Source of the DNA: Nonomuraea turkmeniaca
GTDB taxonomy: Bacteria; Actinomycetota; Actinomycetes; Streptosporangiales; Streptosporangiaceae
Direction: 5' to 3'
Length of the DNA: 33,914 nt
NCBI RefSeq assembly: GCF_005889735.1
Contig: NZ_VCKY01000112.1
Location: forward strand, 1-33,914
Below the pieces are notes generated by a model. The model saw only the letters and a list, made by a program, of their open reading frames with translations, was not told where the DNA came from and did not search any database. The position numbers and the translations under genes are program-made. This document shows positions 31,806 through 33,914 of the stretch, piece after piece; the stretch's first letter is position 1, and every line of letters begins with the position of its first letter.

Positions 31806-32150
31806 TTAGCGGTTAGTAGCGCCCTCGACACGGCGAGCGACGAGAATCGCCGTGATCCATAGTGCCGCGAAGATCGTTCCGAGGAAGAACATGGCCGTCA
31901 CGAGGAAGCCCGTGCAGATCGCCAGCACCTGTACGACGCTGCCGAGGACGTAGCCGAACGGCCTCTTGAGCAGGCCCGCGGCGACCACGCACAACACGGC
32001 CAGCCCGATGCCGACGGTCACGGCCAGCGCGGGAGCGACCCCGCCCACGGCGATCGCCACAGGCGTGATCAGACCCGCCACGATGGCCTCCATGCCGAGG
32101 ACGGAGGCGCCCAGCCTGCGCATGCCGGGCGTGACCTGGAAGTCCTTCAT
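31806..32150 (-). CDS. DUF4233 membrane protein
   Basis: 114 aa with four hydrophobic segments (LGMEAIVAGLITPVAIAV, ALAVTVGIGLAVLCVVAAGL, GYVLGSVVQVLAICTGFLVT, MFFLGTIFAALWITAILVAR). MRRLGASVLGMEAIV at the N-terminus and LKRPFGYVLGSVVQVL in the middle fit the DUF4233 family, which in actinobacteria follows folC. It starts 42 bases after folC. ATG 32150 has a weak AGGTGG upstream. Function unknown. Confidence 0.88.
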   Translation of the reverse strand: MKDFQVTPGMRRLGASVLGMEAIVAGLITPVAIAVGGVAPALAVTVGIGLAVLCVVAAGLLKRPFGYVLGSVVQVLAICTGFLVTAMFFLGTIFAALWITAILVARRVEGATNR

Positions 32151-32192
32151 CCCGAACCACCTGCTCTCGTCACTGTCGTGAATGGCCGGCCA

Positions 32193-33512
32193 TCAGGAAC
32201 CATCCGCCTTCAGCAGCCGCCGCGCGTCGCCGGCCGTGACGACGGACCCGGTGATGAGCACCCCCGTGCCGCTGAACTCGCCCGCCGCGTCGGCGATGCC
32301 GATGCCCTTGTCGATGGCGTCGTCGAGTCTGTCCTCGATGTGCACACGGTCCTCGCCGAAGAGCGGCACGGCCAGCGATGCCAGCTCATCAGGCGACATC
32401 GATCGAGGCGAGGAGTTACGCGTGACGACGATCTCGTCGATGAGCGGCTCCAGCAGCTCGAGCAGGGCGTCGACGTCCTTGTCCCCCATGACCGCGACCA
32501 CGCCGATGACCTTGGCGAAGTCGAACGCCTCGTGCAGCCCCTCCAGGGTGGCCTGCAGGCCACCCGGGTTGTGCGCGGCGTCGATCACCACCGTCGGCGT
32601 GCGGCGCACGACCTCCATCCTCCCGGGCGAGGACGCCTGGGCGAACGCCTGCCGTACGAGCTCGGCGTCGAGCGGCTCGTCACCGCCGGTCAGCGCCTCG
32701 ACGGCGGCCAGCGCGCAGACCGCGTTGCTCGCCTGGTGAGCACCGTAGAGCGGCAGGTAGACCTCTTCGTATACACCCTTGAGCCCGCGCAGCGTGAGCA
32801 GCTGCCCGCCGATGGCCACCTCGCGGCTCATCACCCCGAACTCAAGCCCTTCCCTCGCCACGACCGCGCCCACGTCGGCCGCGCGCCGCATCAGCACCTC
32901 GGCCGCGGCCAGCTCCTGCTGGGCCAGCACGGTCGTCGTGCCGGGCTTGATGATGCCTGCCTTCTCGGCGGCGATGCTCGGAATGTCCGGCCCCAGCCGG
33001 TCGGTGTGATCGAGCGAGATAGGCGTGATGACCGACACCACGCCGTCCGCCACATTGGTGGCATCCCATGATCCGCCCATCCCGGCCTCGACCACCGCGA
33101 CATCGACGGGGGTGTCGGCGAACGCCGCGAACGCCATCGCAGTCAGCAGCTCGAAGAACTGGATGCGACGTCCCTGCGTGTCGGTCAGCTCTACATAGGG
33201 GATGATTTCTTCGTATACCTCGGCGAAGCGCTCCTCGCTCAGCGGCTCCCCGTCCACGGTGATCCGCTCACGCACCGACACCAGGTGAGGGCTGGTGAAC
33301 CTCCCCACCCGCAGATTGCGCTCCTTGAGCAGCGCCTCGGTGAGCCGTGCCGTACTCGTCTTTCCGTTGGTGCCGGCTATGTGTATGACCGGGTACGCCC
33401 GCTGCGGTGAGCCGAGCACATCCAGAAGGGCCGCGATCCTGTCGAGCGTCGGCTCGAAATCCCACTCGACGCCACGCTCCATGATCGCGCGTTCAACCGC
33501 ACGAAAATCCAC
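32193..33512 (-). CDS. folC: Folylpolyglutamate/dihydrofolate synthase FolC
   Basis: 439 aa. FolC adds glutamate to dihydropteroate and to folates, using ATP. The P-loop is HIAGTNGKTSTARLTEALL (about 44-62). GRFTSPHLVSVRERI is the folate-binding loop, and VVEAGMGGSWDATN and DAAHNPGGLQATL are the Mur-ligase-type domain motifs. The start is GTG 33512 with AGGG seven bases upstream. In many actinomycetes valS stands directly upstream. Here an rRNA operon does. Confidence 0.97.
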   Translation of the reverse strand: MDFRAVERAIMERGVEWDFEPTLDRIAALLDVLGSPQRAYPVIHIAGTNGKTSTARLTEALLKERNLRVGRFTSPHLVSVRERITVDGEPLSEERFAEVYEEIIPYVELTDTQGRRIQFFELLTAMAFAAFADTPVDVAVVEAGMGGSWDATNVADGVVSVITPISLDHTDRLGPDIPSIAAEKAGIIKPGTTTVLAQQELAAAEVLMRRAADVGAVVAREGLEFGVMSREVAIGGQLLTLRGLKGVYEEVYLPLYGAHQASNAVCALAAVEALTGGDEPLDAELVRQAFAQASSPGRMEVVRRTPTVVIDAAHNPGGLQATLEGLHEAFDFAKVIGVVAVMGDKDVDALLELLEPLIDEIVVTRNSSPRSMSPDELASLAVPLFGEDRVHIEDRLDDAIDKGIGIADAAGEFSGTGVLITGSVVTAGDARRLLKADGS

Positions 33513-33563
33513 AACTCAACCCTACTGACTGCCGGTGGCAGTCCGTACCGCACAACGCAGAAA

Positions 33564-33591
33564 GGGCCCCGACCATGGCTGGTCGGGGCCC
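33564..33591 (-). terminator. rRNA operon terminator
   Basis: A perfect 12-bp stem (33564-33575 with 33580-33591) with loop TGGC is followed on the minus strand by TTTCTG. It lies 15 bases after the 5S rRNA 3' end and 51 bases before the folC start. Confidence 0.93.
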
Positions 33592-33606
33592 TCCCCATGA
33601 ACGATT

Positions 33607-33725
33607 GTCCGGCGGTGACCTACTCTCCCACACCCTCCCGAGTGCAGTACCATCGGCGCAGAGAAGCTTAACTTCCGGGTTCGGAATGTAACCGGGTGTT
33701 TCCTTCCCGCCATAACCGCCGTAAC
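33607..33725 (-). rRNA. rrf: 5S ribosomal RNA
   Basis: The reverse complement begins GTTACGGCGGTTATGGCGG and ends near GGTCACCGCCGGACA. Inside are CCCGGTTACATTCCGAACCC, GAAGTTAAGC and GCCGATGGTACTGCA, the conserved core of bacterial 5S rRNA. The ends are set from the terminal CGGCGG/CCGCCG helix and may be off by 2-3 bases. About 119 nt. Confidence 0.95.
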
Positions 33726-33726
33726 C

Positions 33727-33755
33727 CTGAGAAACAGCACCGTTTGCTGTCTCAG
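33727..33755 (-). other. Processing hairpin in the 23S-5S spacer
   Basis: CTGAG (33727-33731) pairs with CTCAG (33751-33755), and ACAGCA (33734-33739) with TGCTGT (33745-33750). There is a 2-base bulge and a 5-base loop. A stem of this kind just before the 5S sequence is the usual site for rRNA precursor cleavage. Confidence 0.55.
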
Positions 33756-33798
33756 AATTGCGTAGTGGACGCGAGCAAAAAAGAAAGTATGCTTTGTG

Positions 33799-33914
33799 GT
33801 CAAGTCCTCGGCCTATTAGTACCGGTCAGCTCCACACGTTACCGCGCTTCCACCTCCGGCCTATCAACCCCATCGTCTATAGGGGGCCTTACCCCTTCAC
33901 AGGGTGGGAGACCT
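33799..33914 (-). rRNA. rrl: 23S ribosomal RNA, 3' end (partial)
   Basis: The reverse complement contains GATGGGGTTGATAGGCCGGA and, near its end, GACCGGTACTAATAGGCCGA followed by GGACTTGACC. These are the conserved last 120 bases of 23S rRNA. The gene continues beyond the window. The 3' boundary is within a few bases of 33799. Confidence 0.96.

Overview
The window is high-GC actinobacterial chromosome. The gene set and order (folC-DUF4233, ndk, mreBCD-mrdA-rodA, paired radical-SAM genes, RNase E, rplU-rpmA-obgE, proB-proA, nadD-rsfS-histidine phosphatase) are a conserved housekeeping block of Actinomycetota. A large RNase E with its catalytic core in the C-terminal half, GTG/TTG starts and probable leaderless genes fit a filamentous actinomycete, perhaps a Streptosporangiaceae member such as Nonomuraea. 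That family-level placement is inference. Most genes are on the minus strand, so the block reads from high to low coordinates.

Right end (33914-31800): the 3' end of a 23S rRNA, a 23S-5S spacer hairpin, 5S rRNA and a strong terminator close an rRNA operon. It lies directly upstream of folC, followed by a DUF4233 membrane protein and an MFS-like transporter with a long disordered tail. Next are ndk with its terminator and the cell-elongation operon mreB-mreC-(64-aa ORF)-mreD-mrdA-rodA-(CxxC small protein), in which successive genes overlap by 1-4 bases. Then come two radical-SAM-associated genes (TIGR03960 and TIGR03936 types) and rne.

Centre (16700-8800): rplU-rpmA, an intrinsic terminator, then obgE. 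A plus-strand SDR gene with its own promoter/operator splits obgE from proB-proA. After proA are a 58-aa membrane peptide and a Ser/Thr kinase with C-terminal membrane segments, and then a divergent M48-type metallopeptidase.

Left part (7700-1): nadD-rsfS-gpgP-like phosphatase, then accessory DNA. This holds a frame-breaking 26-bp triplet repeat over decayed coding sequence, a divergent pair of FAD monooxygenase and a fused GntR/TetR-type regulator sharing an operator-like inverted repeat, tRNA-Ala(GGC), about 740 bp without a convincing intact gene, a membrane-anchored protein with a collagen-like repeat, and a frameshifted remnant at the edge.

I did not find a multi-gene defence, secretion or biosynthetic system. 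The most original signals are the 64-aa ORF fitted exactly between mreC and mreD, the SDR gene with an inverted repeat covering its promoter inside a ribosome/proline operon, the rpmA-obgE terminator, and the two-DNA-binding-domain regulator with its target flavoenzyme.
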